Source of the DNA: Aquitalea aquatica
Lineage (GTDB): Bacteria > Pseudomonadota > Gammaproteobacteria > Burkholderiales > Chromobacteriaceae
Assembly (NCBI RefSeq): GCF_013911085.1
Contig: NZ_JACERN010000047.1
Location: 26,103-90,102, forward strand
Direction: 5' to 3'
DNA length: 64,000 bases
The notes beneath the pieces are model-generated. The model was given only the letters and a program-made list of their open reading frames with translations. It was not told where the DNA came from and did no database searches. The position numbers were made by a program, and so were the translations under genes. Shown piece after piece: positions 17,037-26,125 of the stretch (positions are counted from its first letter, which is position 1; the number at the start of each line of letters is the position of its first letter).

Positions 17037-18119
17037 TCAGGGCATGAAGCTGTACTTGAAATACTGGCCTTGCTTCATCAGCTCGCGGATCCGGGCTGGT
17101 GCGGTTTCGCCGTTCAGATTGGTGATGATCAACTTGCCAGCCCCCTGGTGCAGATCGTTGCGGAAGTCGTAGAACGCCCCCAGCACTGCCAGATGTCCTT
17201 GTTCCACCTCACCGGAAAACTTGAGAATGGCGCTTTCCACCTGGTTGTTGATATTGAGCAGCGCGCCATCGGTAGGGTCGATGCCCTGCGGGATATTGAT
17301 GGTGGCCAGTTCCTTGCGGATGGCCGGCTCCAGCTTGCTGTAATCCGCCGAAGCGGCCTTGATGGCACCGCAGGCGGCATGGCCAACAAAAATCAGCAGC
17401 GGGGTATGCAAATGGCGTACCCCATACTCCACCGAGCCTTCTGCGGTGGCCAACTGGTTGCCGATATCGCGCACCATGAACAGGTCATTGACCGCACCCT
17501 TGTCCATCACCTCGCTTTGTACCCGCGAATCCGAGCAGGTGACCACGGTGGCGCGCGGTGTCTGCTTGTCGGCAAAGGTCTTGAAGTAGGCGGCCTTGTG
17601 CTGTGCCATGTAATCGCTGTTGTCATGCAGGATGGTAGCCACCGCAGTACGCACCTGCAGCACCTCGGAGCCATGTCCATGTTCGTCGTGGCTGCTGCTT
17701 TCCTCCGGTTTGCGCGGTGCAGCCTTTGGTTTGGCAACACGGCGTGGCTTGGCCGTACGTTTTGCCTCATGCGCGGCCATGCCCGGTGCATGTACTTCAG
17801 GGCTGGGGCCTAGCGGGGTTTTGATCTGCGGCGGAGCAGACTGTTTCACTTCCGGCTGCAGGGCTTCCGGCTCCTTGGGTTTGGCGCGCGCTGCCGCCAT
17901 GGATGCCGCCAGCTTGCCAGGCAGGATGATGGTTTTTCCAGCGACGGCACCCGCCGCTGGTGACGAAGCAGCCTGCTTGCCGGGCAAAACGATGGGCTTG
18001 CCTTGTGCCGCTGGTTCGGCGGCCTTTTCCTCGGCCACCACGCTGCTGGCCAGTACGCCCAAACCCAAGCACATCATGACTGCCTTGTAGACCGTGGTGG
18101 TCTGCCACATCTTGTTCAT
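17037..18119 (-). CDS. Secreted beta-class carbonic anhydrase with long N-terminal linker
   Basis: 360 residues from the ATG at 18119 (AAGG upstream); an ATG four codons earlier is also possible. A signal peptide ends near 'ASSVVAEE', placing the protein in the periplasm. Residues ~30-150 form a low-complexity Ala/Pro/Lys-rich linker containing two near-copies of a motif, GKPIVLPGKQAA and GKTIILPGKLAA, then a His-rich patch (HDEHGHG). The C-terminal ~210 residues are a beta-carbonic anhydrase with the zinc ligands C and D in 'TCSDSRV' and H..C in 'FVGHAACGA'. It would hydrate CO2 in the periplasm. Secreted beta-carbonic anhydrases are known, but the linker is unusually long. Followed by its own terminator. 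Confidence 0.88.
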   Translation of the reverse strand: MNKMWQTTTVYKAVMMCLGLGVLASSVVAEEKAAEPAAQGKPIVLPGKQAASSPAAGAVAGKTIILPGKLAASMAAARAKPKEPEALQPEVKQSAPPQIKTPLGPSPEVHAPGMAAHEAKRTAKPRRVAKPKAAPRKPEESSSHDEHGHGSEVLQVRTAVATILHDNSDYMAQHKAAYFKTFADKQTPRATVVTCSDSRVQSEVMDKGAVNDLFMVRDIGNQLATAEGSVEYGVRHLHTPLLIFVGHAACGAIKAASADYSKLEPAIRKELATINIPQGIDPTDGALLNINNQVESAILKFSGEVEQGHLAVLGAFYDFRNDLHQGAGKLIITNLNGETAPARIRELMKQGQYFKYSFMP

Positions 18120-18338
18120 CACGCCTTGCATCCTGTTGTTAGTAAGAGATACCGACAGCCGCAGGCCCTGCCCGAGCCTGGATGCCGGAAGACTTGCCAG
18201 CCGCGCGGGTAGACAAGCCTGTACTCTTTTTATGCTGATCTGATCGGCAATGCTGCTATTTCTGCAGACTACCGTCGATACGGTCGACTACCGCTACTCG
18301 TCGATATCGGCCAGTTTTTTCCAAACTTAACCCTTCCA

Positions 18339-19223
18339 CTACGCGCTGCGCGGCTTGTTCTGCCCCAGCACCACCCCGCCCAGCACCAGCAGGCAGGCCA
18401 GCCACTGGCTGCCCACCAGCGTTTCACCCAGCAACAGCCAGGCCAGCAGCACGGTAAACAAGGGAATCAGATTGATGAAGGCCGAGGCGTGCGCCACCGG
18501 CATCTTGCTGACGGCCCAGGTATACAGGCCGTAAGCCCCCAGGGTGACGCAGGCACCCAGATACAGCACAAGCAGGCTGGGCAGCAATGGAAAGTGCGTG
18601 GGCCACTGTGCCCACGGCGTCAGCAAGGCCGCGCCGAACCAGATGCTGCCCAGCACGGTCTGCATGCCGGTGATGGCCAGGGCCGAATAGCGGCGCGACA
18701 GCCGTTTGGCAATCAGCACATAGCAGGTGGCGCACAGCATGGCGCAGAACTCCAGCAGATTGCCCAGCGCCGGGTGCGGCGCCTGCGCCGAAGCCTGGCC
18801 GTCCAGCGTCAGCCACAGCACGCCGACAAACGATACCGCCAGCCCCAGCCAGCTGCGTGGGGTCATTTTTTCGCGCAGGAACAACATGGCCCCCACACCG
18901 CTGAGCAAGGGCAAGGTGGCGGTAATCACCGAGGCCTGCGAGGCCGAGGTATTCACCAAGGCCTGCGCTTCGAACAAAAAATACAGACAAGGCTCGGCCA
19001 GGCCCATGGCCAGCATCCAGCGCCAGTCACCGCGCTGATAACGCCAGCGCTCGCCACGCTGCCACAGCATGGGCAACAGGCAGCAACTGGCGATGATCAT
19101 GCGGGCAAACAGCACCGCCAGCGGGTCGAATACGGCAAACACGATCTTCAGCGCAATAAAGGCGCTGGCCCACAACAACATGGCAGTACTAAGCGCAAAG
19201 GCGGGCAACATGGGGCAATCCAT
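18339..19223 (-). CDS. DMT-superfamily (EamA) transporter
   Basis: 294 residues in the form starting MDCPMLPAFALS, with about ten membrane segments in two EamA repeats. 'ALVNTSASQASVITATLPLLSG' closes repeat one and 'VAHASAFINLIPLFTVLLAWLL' lies in repeat two. The frame stays open upstream but that part is translated from repeat B, so the real start is at 19223 or at the ATG four codons later (19211); neither has a strong ribosome site. A probable metabolite exporter. Interesting because the dispersed repeat ends five bases before the start codon and may supply or disrupt its expression signals. Confidence 0.85.
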   Translation of the reverse strand: MDCPMLPAFALSTAMLLWASAFIALKIVFAVFDPLAVLFARMIIASCCLLPMLWQRGERWRYQRGDWRWMLAMGLAEPCLYFLFEAQALVNTSASQASVITATLPLLSGVGAMLFLREKMTPRSWLGLAVSFVGVLWLTLDGQASAQAPHPALGNLLEFCAMLCATCYVLIAKRLSRRYSALAITGMQTVLGSIWFGAALLTPWAQWPTHFPLLPSLLVLYLGACVTLGAYGLYTWAVSKMPVAHASAFINLIPLFTVLLAWLLLGETLVGSQWLACLLVLGGVVLGQNKPRSA

Positions 19224-19228
19224 TGCAA

Positions 19229-19377
19229 ATGATTGACAACCCCCTTCCCGCTTTCTGAAAGGAAAGCGGGAAGGGGGTTGGGAATAGACGGGAAGGCTGC
19301 CGAAGCAATAAGGTAGTCGAAAGGCCCGGCTTTGCCGGGTCCAGTGCCATCGCACCCAATCACTTTGTCAGCAGCCT
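19229..19377. repeat. Intergenic repeat family 2, copy B (149 bp)
   Basis: Same ends as copy A (ATGATTGACAAC ... TTTGTCAGCAGCCT). Its first half is a long inverted repeat: AACCCCCTTCCCGCTTTC, loop TGAAAG, then the exact complement, an 18-bp perfect stem. Its second half carries the hairpin GGCCCGGC-TTT-GCCGGGTCC, as in copy A. Confidence 0.85.
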
Positions 19378-19426
19378 TAACCGCCGGCGGCCATCGCCAG
19401 CGGCGGTCATTCTCCCATATCCCGTC

Positions 19427-20038
19427 CTAGCGCGTGACTTCGGCAAAGACTTCCAGCACCTTGCCGCTCAAGGGCTGGCTCAGGGCACGCAGATAACTCT
19501 CGGCAATCTGTTCGCTGCTGATCGACATGAAACCGGCAAAAGCCTCGGCACCGCGTTCATCCCCCGCCACCGGGCCGGGGCTGACCAGATTCACCCGCGC
19601 CTGGCCCCACAGCTCCTGCGCGGCCGAGCGAACAAAGGCAGCCAGGCCGGCATTGACCAGGCTGGCGCAACTGCCGCCGTTGATATGTTCACGCTCCAGC
19701 AGGCCGGAAGTCAGCACGAACACCGCACCGGCTTTAAGATGACGTGCACCACTCTGCACCAGCCGCACCTGCCCCATCAATTTGTGGTTCAGCCCGTCCT
19801 GCCAGTCGGCCTCACTCAATTGCGACAGCGGCTTGAACGGCACATGGCCGGCCGTCACCACCACGGCATCCAGATCAGGATGCGCCTGATACATCGCCTC
19901 GATGCTGGCCGGGTCGGTCATGTCCACCTGTACATCCCCGCCCTTGCGACCGCCCACCAGCACCTGATGCTGTGCCGACAGCAGCGCCACCACGGCGCTA
20001 CCGATCACGCCGCGTCCACCAATGACCAGTACTTTCAT
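19427..20038 (-). CDS. Atypical short-chain dehydrogenase
   Basis: 203 residues from the ATG preceded by AAAGGCAAGACA (five codons inside the open frame). It has a Rossmann NAD(P)-binding start 'MKVLVIGGRGVIGSAVVALL', 'VQVDMTDPASIE' for the adenine site, 'VVVTAGHVPF' (the SDR NAG-like turn) and 'FVLTSGLLE'. The catalytic YxxxK is missing: the expected place reads 'SCASLVNAGLAAF'. This marks it as an atypical SDR (SDR05-like), which in known cases may still bind cofactor. It is shorter than the usual 250. It is divergent from a LysR-type regulator 259 bases away, which probably controls it. Confidence 0.8.
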   Translation of the reverse strand: MKVLVIGGRGVIGSAVVALLSAQHQVLVGGRKGGDVQVDMTDPASIEAMYQAHPDLDAVVVTAGHVPFKPLSQLSEADWQDGLNHKLMGQVRLVQSGARHLKAGAVFVLTSGLLEREHINGGSCASLVNAGLAAFVRSAAQELWGQARVNLVSPGPVAGDERGAEAFAGFMSISSEQIAESYLRALSQPLSGKVLEVFAEVTR

Positions 20039-20297
20039 TGTCTTGCCTTTCATGATTTGACTATCGTTCTAAAAAACATGCCAATCAATCATACACAGGA
20101 CAAATTTACAGATTAACCCCTATAAAAAATCTTCAATGTTCAACATAAAGAACAATAAACCAGTAAGCTGCCATGCGAGCGATGCAGGCATCGCCTTCGG
20201 AAAATTCTTACTACTGTTCAAAAAACGGGGCTACTCCTATGCTAATATCCTGACAAAAACACTAAAATCCGCTGGCTCACCCACGCACTGTTCTGCC

Positions 20298-21236
20298 ATG
20301 AAAACAAGCTCCACGCCCTCGCCCGATGCCTTGCTGGCCTTTGATGCCCTGGCCCGCAAAGGCAGTTTTACCGCCGCAGCCGATGACATCGGCTGCGCCA
20401 AAAGCCGCATCAGCCAGCTGGTAAAAGAGCTGGAGCAAGGACTGGGTACGGTGCTGGTACTGCGTAACACCCGGCGGGTGGCGCTGACCGAAACCGGCCG
20501 GCGGCTGGCCGAGCATGCCCGCCAGCTGCGCGAAATGCTGGAGCAGGTGGGGCCGGATATCGAACAGGCCCAGGGCTTGATCGAAGGGCCGCTGCGCATC
20601 AGCGCCACCGCCTCCTTTGCCCAGTACCTGCTAGCCCCCATGCTGTCCGAGCTGGCGGCCTGTCATCCGGATCTGGAACTGGAACTGCGCGCGGAAAACC
20701 GCCTGCAAGACCCGATCAACGACGGTGTGGACTTTTGCATCCGCTCGCGCAATGTGCACGACGACCGGCTGGTGGCCAAGCCGCTGGGCTTTGTCTGGGA
20801 AGCGCCCTACGCCTCACCCGACTACCTGGCCAAGGCCCCACCGCTCAACAGCCCGGACGATCTGTGCCGCCACCGCATCCTGCTCAACAGCCACCATGTC
20901 TACGGACGGGAATGGCGGCTGGAAAAAGATGGCGAGCTTAAATCCATCACCACTCGCCCCATGCTGGTATGCGACCAGTACGCCTCGCTGATTTCCGGGC
21001 TGATCGCCGGCCACGGCGTGGCCCTGCTGCCGCACTATGTGGCCAGCCATTATCTGGAGAGCGGCCATCTGGTGCGCGTATTGCCCGGCTGGCAGGGTGG
21101 CAGCTGGCCGGTGTACCTGGTGTTTCCCTATCGCCAGCCCTTGCCGAAAAAATACGAGGCTTTCATCCAGCATGTCACCCCGCGCCTGCGCGCCGTACTG
21201 GAAGAGCGCCCGCTGTATTCGGGCGAAAAACCCTGA
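20298..21236 (+). CDS. LysR-family transcriptional regulator
   Basis: 312 residues from the ATG at 20298. N-terminal winged helix-turn-helix (about 8-70) with 'LLAFDALARKGSFTAAADDIG', 'SRISQLVKELEQGLG' and 'RVALTETGRRL'; C-terminal periplasmic-binding-fold effector domain (about 95-300). It belongs to the CrgA-like subgroup ('GPLRISATASF', 'DFCIRSRNVHDDRLVAKPLG'). Divergent from the atypical SDR at 19427-20038; LysR regulators commonly control the divergently read neighbour, so this is the likely target. The intergenic region has GTTC-N8-GAAC at about 20137-20152, a weak candidate site. Confidence 0.88.
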   Translation: MKTSSTPSPDALLAFDALARKGSFTAAADDIGCAKSRISQLVKELEQGLGTVLVLRNTRRVALTETGRRLAEHARQLREMLEQVGPDIEQAQGLIEGPLRISATASFAQYLLAPMLSELAACHPDLELELRAENRLQDPINDGVDFCIRSRNVHDDRLVAKPLGFVWEAPYASPDYLAKAPPLNSPDDLCRHRILLNSHHVYGREWRLEKDGELKSITTRPMLVCDQYASLISGLIAGHGVALLPHYVASHYLESGHLVRVLPGWQGGSWPVYLVFPYRQPLPKKYEAFIQHVTPRLRAVLEERPLYSGEKP

Positions 21237-21359
21237 AACAGCCCCCGCTGGCTGGCGCAGCCTTGATCCAGACCAAAGCGGCCGGCGACGGGCTTTGCCA
21301 CAATCGCGCGTCATCAGTGCAACGAGAATCAGGCGCAAATGCGCCCAATGAGGCTGGCA

Positions 21360-22541
21360 ATGGAATACGTGGATATTTTGATCGTGGGTGGTGGCATGGT
21401 GGGCAGCGCCCTGGCCACGGCCCTTAGCGGCAAGGGTTTGAGCATTACCGTGCTGGAACAGGCTGCACCGCAGCCCTTCGATCCGGCGCAAGCCCCGGAC
21501 CTGCGGGTTTCGGCCATCAGCCCGGCTTCGGCCAGCCTGCTGGACGGGCTGGGAGCCTGGCAGCACATCCTCGCCATGCGCGCCGCCCCCTACCGCCGCA
21601 TGCAGGTGTGGGAAGACCAGGAAAGCAACGGCACGCTGTTCGATGCCGCCGAAGCCGGCGTGGAGGCTCTGGGCCACATCGTGGAAAACCGCATCGTGCA
21701 GTTGGCCACCACCGCCTGCCTGCAGCAAAAAAGCGATATCCGTTACCTGTGCCCGGCGCGCATCACCGCTATTGTTTACGAACCCAAGGCCTCGCGCGTC
21801 ACCCTGGAAGATGGCACCATACTGGTCGCCCGCCTGCTGGTTGCCGCCGACGGTGCCCGCTCGCAGGTACGCGATGCAGCCGGCATCGGCATCACCAGCT
21901 GGGACTACCCCATGCATGCGCTGGTGGCCAGTTGCGAAATGGATTACGGCCAGCAGGACATCACCTGGCAGCGTTTCACCGCCACCGGCCCGCAGGCCTT
22001 CCTGCCGCTCACCGGCAGCCACGCCTCACTGGTGTGGTACAACACGCCAACCGAGGTCAAGCGACTGCTGGCGCTGTCGGATGAAGCACTGGTGTCGGCC
22101 TTTTGCGCCAACTTCCCGCAGAAGCTGGGTGGCATCCGCCAGTTGCTGGCACGCGGCTCCTTCGCCCTTACCCGCCGCCATGCCGCCTGCTATGTAAAGG
22201 ACGGCGTGGTCCTGGCCGGTGATGCCGCCCACACCATCCATCCCTTGGCGGGCCAGGGTGTGAACCTGGGCTTTCAGGATGTGGCGGTACTGGCCGAGGT
22301 CATCGGCCGTGCCGTCAGTGAAGGCCGCGACTTTGCCGATGCCAGCGTACTCAAGCGTTACGAGCGCCGCCGCAAACCGGCCAATCTGGCGATGCAGACC
22401 AGCATGGATGCCTTCTGCTATGGCTTTTCCAACAATATCGGCCCGCTCAAGGCCGCTCGCAAGCTGGGGCTGAAACTGGCAGACAAGGCTGGTCCGCTCA
22501 AGCGCGAAGTCATCCGCTACGCGCTGGGGCTGCCACGCTGA
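21360..22541 (+). CDS. UbiH/UbiF/COQ6-family FAD monooxygenase
   Basis: 393 residues. Start at the ATG preceded by GAGGCTGGCA. Three FAD-binding motifs of the class A flavoprotein hydroxylases are present: 'DILIVGGGMVGSALA' (GxGxxG), 'AADGARSQVRDAAG' (DG motif) and 'GDAAHTIHPLAGQGVNLGFQD' (GD motif, with the UbiH-family AHxxHPxAGQGxN form). Family members hydroxylate the ubiquinone ring during coenzyme Q synthesis. Which ring position this one uses (UbiH, UbiI, UbiF or UbiM type) cannot be told by eye. It stands alone between the LysR gene and the convergent aruI. Confidence 0.85.
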   Translation: MEYVDILIVGGGMVGSALATALSGKGLSITVLEQAAPQPFDPAQAPDLRVSAISPASASLLDGLGAWQHILAMRAAPYRRMQVWEDQESNGTLFDAAEAGVEALGHIVENRIVQLATTACLQQKSDIRYLCPARITAIVYEPKASRVTLEDGTILVARLLVAADGARSQVRDAAGIGITSWDYPMHALVASCEMDYGQQDITWQRFTATGPQAFLPLTGSHASLVWYNTPTEVKRLLALSDEALVSAFCANFPQKLGGIRQLLARGSFALTRRHAACYVKDGVVLAGDAAHTIHPLAGQGVNLGFQDVAVLAEVIGRAVSEGRDFADASVLKRYERRRKPANLAMQTSMDAFCYGFSNNIGPLKAARKLGLKLADKAGPLKREVIRYALGLPR

Positions 22542-22586
22542 ATACGGTGGTGGCCACATGGCCACCATCCTTGCCTTCTCCTGTGG

Positions 22587-24179
22587 CTAGACCTCGTACA
22601 GCTCGATCAGTGTCGGCTGCCGGCGTTCACATGCGGCCTGCACCAACGGGGCCAGTGCCTCGCCCACTGACAGTCGCTGCGCCTGCCAGCCATAGCTGCG
22701 CGCCAGTGTGACAAAGTCGGGATTGTGCAGATCCACTCCCAGCGTAGCCACTTCAACGGCCTGCATGGCGGCCTTGATTTCGCCGTAGCCGCCATTGTTC
22801 AACAACACCAGCACCACGCAGGCCCCGCACTCCAGCACGCTGCCCAGTTCGGCCAGGGTGAACTGGACGCCACCATCACCCGCCAGGCAGATGACCGGCT
22901 CACCGCTGGCCAACGCCGCACCAAGCGCTGCCGGCAGACCATAACCCAGCGCGCCAAAACCCACCGAGGCATTGAACCAGCGCTGCACCGCCGGTGCGGC
23001 ATAGCCCATATTGCCGGCATACACCTGGCGGGTAGAGTCACCCACTATCAGCGCCTGTGGCACAGCATCACGCAGCTGCTGCAGCAAGGCGATATCCTGC
23101 CGCATGCCGGCGGGCAGCTCTTTCCATGCGGCCTGTGCAGTCTGCTGCACCCGCCCCGCCTCCCAGCGGGAGGCCACCGCACCGGCCGGCCACTGCTCCA
23201 GCAACTGCCGCAAGCTGGCTGCGCAGTCGCCCAGCAGGGGCAGGTCGGCCGTACGGTTGCGGAACAGTTGCTGAGCATCGATATCCAGCCGGATCAACAC
23301 CCCCGGAATGGCAAAGCCACCATCGACATAGGCGTCGTAATCGGTCTGCCCCAGTTCGGTGCCCAGTGCCAGTACCACATCGCTGTCGCGCATCAGCTGC
23401 CGCGCCGCTTGGCTGGAGGCGCTGCAGGACAAGCCCAGCGGATGCTCCGGCGGCAGCACGCCACGGGCATTGATGGTCATCAACGTTGGCGCTTGCAGGC
23501 GCTCGGCCAGTTGACGGATTTCCGCTGCCGCCGCCACCGCCCCGCCGCCGACCAGCAACAGCGGACGGCGCGCGCCATGCAATAGCCGGGCCGCCTGCGC
23601 CAGCGCCGCCGCCTCGGCCACACTGCGCCGCAGCCGTGGCAGCCGGGCAGGCACCGCTGGCAGCCCATCGGCCGCCGCCGACATCAGGTCGAGCGGAATC
23701 TCGATATGCACCGGCCGGGGCCGCGCACCATCGAACACAGCAAAGGCCCGTGCCAACACCTGTGGCAATTCTTGCGGGCGGGTAATGGTGTGGCTGAAGG
23801 CGCTGACCTGACTGGCCAGTGCCTGCTGATTCGGTAGCTCATGCAAATGGCCGTTGCCCGAGCCCAGCTTGCCCAGTGCGTTGACGCCGGAAATCACCAG
23901 TATGGGAATGGAGTCGGCATAGGCCTGCCCCATGGCGGTCAGGATATTGGTCAGGCCGGGGCCGGTAATCACCAGACACACCCCCGGCTTGCCACTGACT
24001 CGCGCATAGCCATCCGCCATGAAGCCCAGGCTCTGCTCGTGTCGCGCCGTCACATGACGGATGGGGCTGTCCGCCAGCCCGCGATACAGCTCCACCGTGT
24101 GCACGCCAGGAATGCCGAATACCGTGTCCACGCCATAGCCGGCCAATAATTCGGTCAGATAAACACCTACTGTTTTCAT
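22587..24179 (-). CDS. aruI: ThDP-dependent 2-ketoarginine decarboxylase (AruI-like)
   Basis: 530 residues with the three-domain acetolactate-synthase fold: N-terminal PYR domain with the activating glutamate in 'TARHEQSLGF', central domain, and C-terminal PP domain with the ThDP-Mg motif 'GDGGVQFTLAELGSV...NNGGYGEI'. By sequence alone it could be any 2-oxoacid decarboxylase. The downstream position after an arginine:pyruvate transaminase (28-base gap, same strand) points to AruI, which decarboxylates 5-guanidino-2-oxopentanoate to 4-guanidinobutyraldehyde in the arginine transaminase pathway of Pseudomonas. Last gene of the operon starting at the sigma-54 promoter near 28705. The aldehyde dehydrogenase for the next step is not in this window. 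Confidence 0.8.
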   Translation of the reverse strand: MKTVGVYLTELLAGYGVDTVFGIPGVHTVELYRGLADSPIRHVTARHEQSLGFMADGYARVSGKPGVCLVITGPGLTNILTAMGQAYADSIPILVISGVNALGKLGSGNGHLHELPNQQALASQVSAFSHTITRPQELPQVLARAFAVFDGARPRPVHIEIPLDLMSAAADGLPAVPARLPRLRRSVAEAAALAQAARLLHGARRPLLLVGGGAVAAAAEIRQLAERLQAPTLMTINARGVLPPEHPLGLSCSASSQAARQLMRDSDVVLALGTELGQTDYDAYVDGGFAIPGVLIRLDIDAQQLFRNRTADLPLLGDCAASLRQLLEQWPAGAVASRWEAGRVQQTAQAAWKELPAGMRQDIALLQQLRDAVPQALIVGDSTRQVYAGNMGYAAPAVQRWFNASVGFGALGYGLPAALGAALASGEPVICLAGDGGVQFTLAELGSVLECGACVVLVLLNNGGYGEIKAAMQAVEVATLGVDLHNPDFVTLARSYGWQAQRLSVGEALAPLVQAACERRQPTLIELYEV

Positions 24180-24206
24180 GCTTGCATGCTCCGCACTCGC
24201 TAAAGT

Positions 24207-25391
24207 TCAGGCCGGCTGCACCTGCAGGCTGGCAACAAAGCTGGCAATCCGGCGGCAGGCTTCCGCCAGCCGGGCCTCGTCCAGCACAAAGCCCAGCCGC
24301 AGAAAGCCACTGGCGATATCACCGAAAGCGCTGGCATCCAGCACCGCCACGCCGGTCTGGCGGAACAAGCGCCAGGCAAAATCCTCGGCAGCCAGGCCGC
24401 TGTCACGTACGTCGATCAGCATGAACATGCCGGCCTCGGGCAACTGGCAGCGCAGGCCGGGAATATTGCTCAGCAGCCGATAGCAGACATCGCGGCGGCG
24501 GCGATAGGTTTCGCGCATGGCCGGCACGATGCTGTCCCGCTGCAGTACCGCCAGCAGCGCAGCCTCCTGGATAAAGCCTGGCAGGCCATACAACATGCAC
24601 AGCGCCAGCCGGCCCAGATGCCCCACCAACTCGGCCGGGGCCACCACCCAGCCCATGCGCCAGCCAGCCATTGCATGGGATTTGGACAAGCTGCCGATAG
24701 TGACGGTGCGCTCGGCCATGCCGGGCAAGCTGACCATGCTCAGATGCGGCTGCTCGAAAGTCAGACCGGCATACACCTCGTCCGACACCACCCACAAGTC
24801 GTGCTGCTGCGCCAGCGCGGCGACCTCTTCCAGCTCGGCCCGGCTCATCACCGCCCCGCTGGGATTGTTGGGCGTGGCGAGGAAAATGGCACGGGTACGC
24901 GGGGTGATGGCCGCCGCCAGCGCACCGGGGCGCAGATGAAAGCCGCGCTCCACATCCACCGCTACCGGCACCAGTGTTGCACCGCTGGCGCGGATGCTGG
25001 CCTCATACGTCAGGTACATCGGCTCGGGCACCAGCACCTCGTCGCCGGGCTGGCACAGGCAGAGTGCCACGGCGAAAAGGCCGTTCTGCGCGCCGGCCAC
25101 CACGATGACCTGTTCCTCGCTCACCATCTGCCCGGTTTGCTCGCTGTGCATGGCCGCCAATGCCTGGCGCAGGGCCGGCCTGCCACTGACATCGCTGTAG
25201 TGGGTGTCTCCCGCCAGCAAGGCGCTGACGGCCCGTTCGCTGATGCTGGCCGGGGTGGCAAAGTCCGGGTCGCCTACGCTGAGGATGAATACCTCCTCGC
25301 CACGCGCCTGGGCCTGCTGCGCGGCATAGTGGATTTGCCAGGCGTCGGTGCGTTTGCCGGCCAGCCGGTCTACCAGACTGGAATAATGCAT
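24207..25391 (-). CDS. aruH: Arginine:pyruvate transaminase (AruH-like)
   Basis: 394 residues, fold-type I PLP aminotransferase of class I/II. The PLP lysine is in 'SLSKSHAMAGWRMGWV'. The whole chain follows the pattern I recall for Pseudomonas AruH: 'LSVGDPDFATP', 'THYSDVSGRPALRQ', 'VVAGAQNGLFAV', 'PMYLTYEA', 'TPRTRAIFLATPNNPSG' and 'LALCMLYGLPGFIQEAAL'. It would transfer the amino group of L-arginine to pyruvate, giving 2-ketoarginine and alanine. The pairing with the ThDP decarboxylase and an amino-acid importer supports the assignment. The alternative is a generic aspartate-type aminotransferase. Confidence 0.82.
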   Translation of the reverse strand: MHYSSLVDRLAGKRTDAWQIHYAAQQAQARGEEVFILSVGDPDFATPASISERAVSALLAGDTHYSDVSGRPALRQALAAMHSEQTGQMVSEEQVIVVAGAQNGLFAVALCLCQPGDEVLVPEPMYLTYEASIRASGATLVPVAVDVERGFHLRPGALAAAITPRTRAIFLATPNNPSGAVMSRAELEEVAALAQQHDLWVVSDEVYAGLTFEQPHLSMVSLPGMAERTVTIGSLSKSHAMAGWRMGWVVAPAELVGHLGRLALCMLYGLPGFIQEAALLAVLQRDSIVPAMRETYRRRRDVCYRLLSNIPGLRCQLPEAGMFMLIDVRDSGLAAEDFAWRLFRQTGVAVLDASAFGDIASGFLRLGFVLDEARLAEACRRIASFVASLQVQPA

Positions 25392-25415
25392 GCTGCACTC
25401 CTTGAACTAGAGGGG

Positions 25416-26111
25416 CTAGAAAGCGTTCCGGACTGGCAGGCGCATCTCCAGCCGCTTGAACAGTCGCTCGATCAGCATGGCCAGCAGCAGATAAATCAAT
25501 GCCATGACCAGCAGGGGTTCATACGTGAGGAAGGTCTGATTGCGGATCAGGTTGGCCACGCCCAGCGCATCCATCACCGCCACGGTGGAAGCCAGCGCAG
25601 TGGACTTGAGCAGCATCACCGACTCGCCCGCCAGCGTGGGCAGCAGGATGAAGATGGCCCGTGGCAGCCAGATGCGGCGGATCATCAGCAGCCGCGGCAT
25701 GCCCAGCGCCCGCGCGGCTTCCAGCTCACCCTTGGGCACGCCACGCAAACCACCCTTGATCACCTCGCCGACATAGCCGGCCACGCTCAGCGTGAGTGCC
25801 AGCGCCACATACCAGAAACCTTCGCGCAGATAAGGCCACAGCCAGCTGTCACGCAGCAGCGGAAAACTGACAAACAGGCTGCCCACGCCGTAATACATCA
25901 CGTAAATCTGCACCAGCAGGGGCGTGCCACGGATCAGATTGGTAAAGGACAGACTGAGCCAGGCAATGAAAGGCTGGCGCGACAGCCGGCCAAACCCTAC
26001 CAGCACCGCCAGCGCAAAACCCAGCGTCCCGGCAATCAGCAATAGCTGCAGGGTGGTCATCACCCCCAGCACCATCATCCGGCCATACTCTCCCAGCCAT
26101 TCGAAATTCAT
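25416..26111 (-). CDS. Basic amino-acid ABC transporter permease (HisM/AotM-like)
   Basis: 231 residues, five to six membrane segments, HisM/ArtM family of polar amino acid permeases. The EAA loop that contacts the ATPase is seen as 'GELEAARALGMPRLLMIRRIWLP'. Start preceded by GGGGAG. It pairs with the permease upstream (14-base gap) to make a heterodimeric channel with the ATPase at 27824-28633 and the binding protein at 26915-27685. The downstream aruH and aruI genes make arginine the probable substrate. Confidence 0.88.
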   Translation of the reverse strand: MNFEWLGEYGRMMVLGVMTTLQLLLIAGTLGFALAVLVGFGRLSRQPFIAWLSLSFTNLIRGTPLLVQIYVMYYGVGSLFVSFPLLRDSWLWPYLREGFWYVALALTLSVAGYVGEVIKGGLRGVPKGELEAARALGMPRLLMIRRIWLPRAIFILLPTLAGESVMLLKSTALASTVAVMDALGVANLIRNQTFLTYEPLLVMALIYLLLAMLIERLFKRLEMRLPVRNAF

Positions 26112-26125
26112 GGTGTGCTCCCCGT

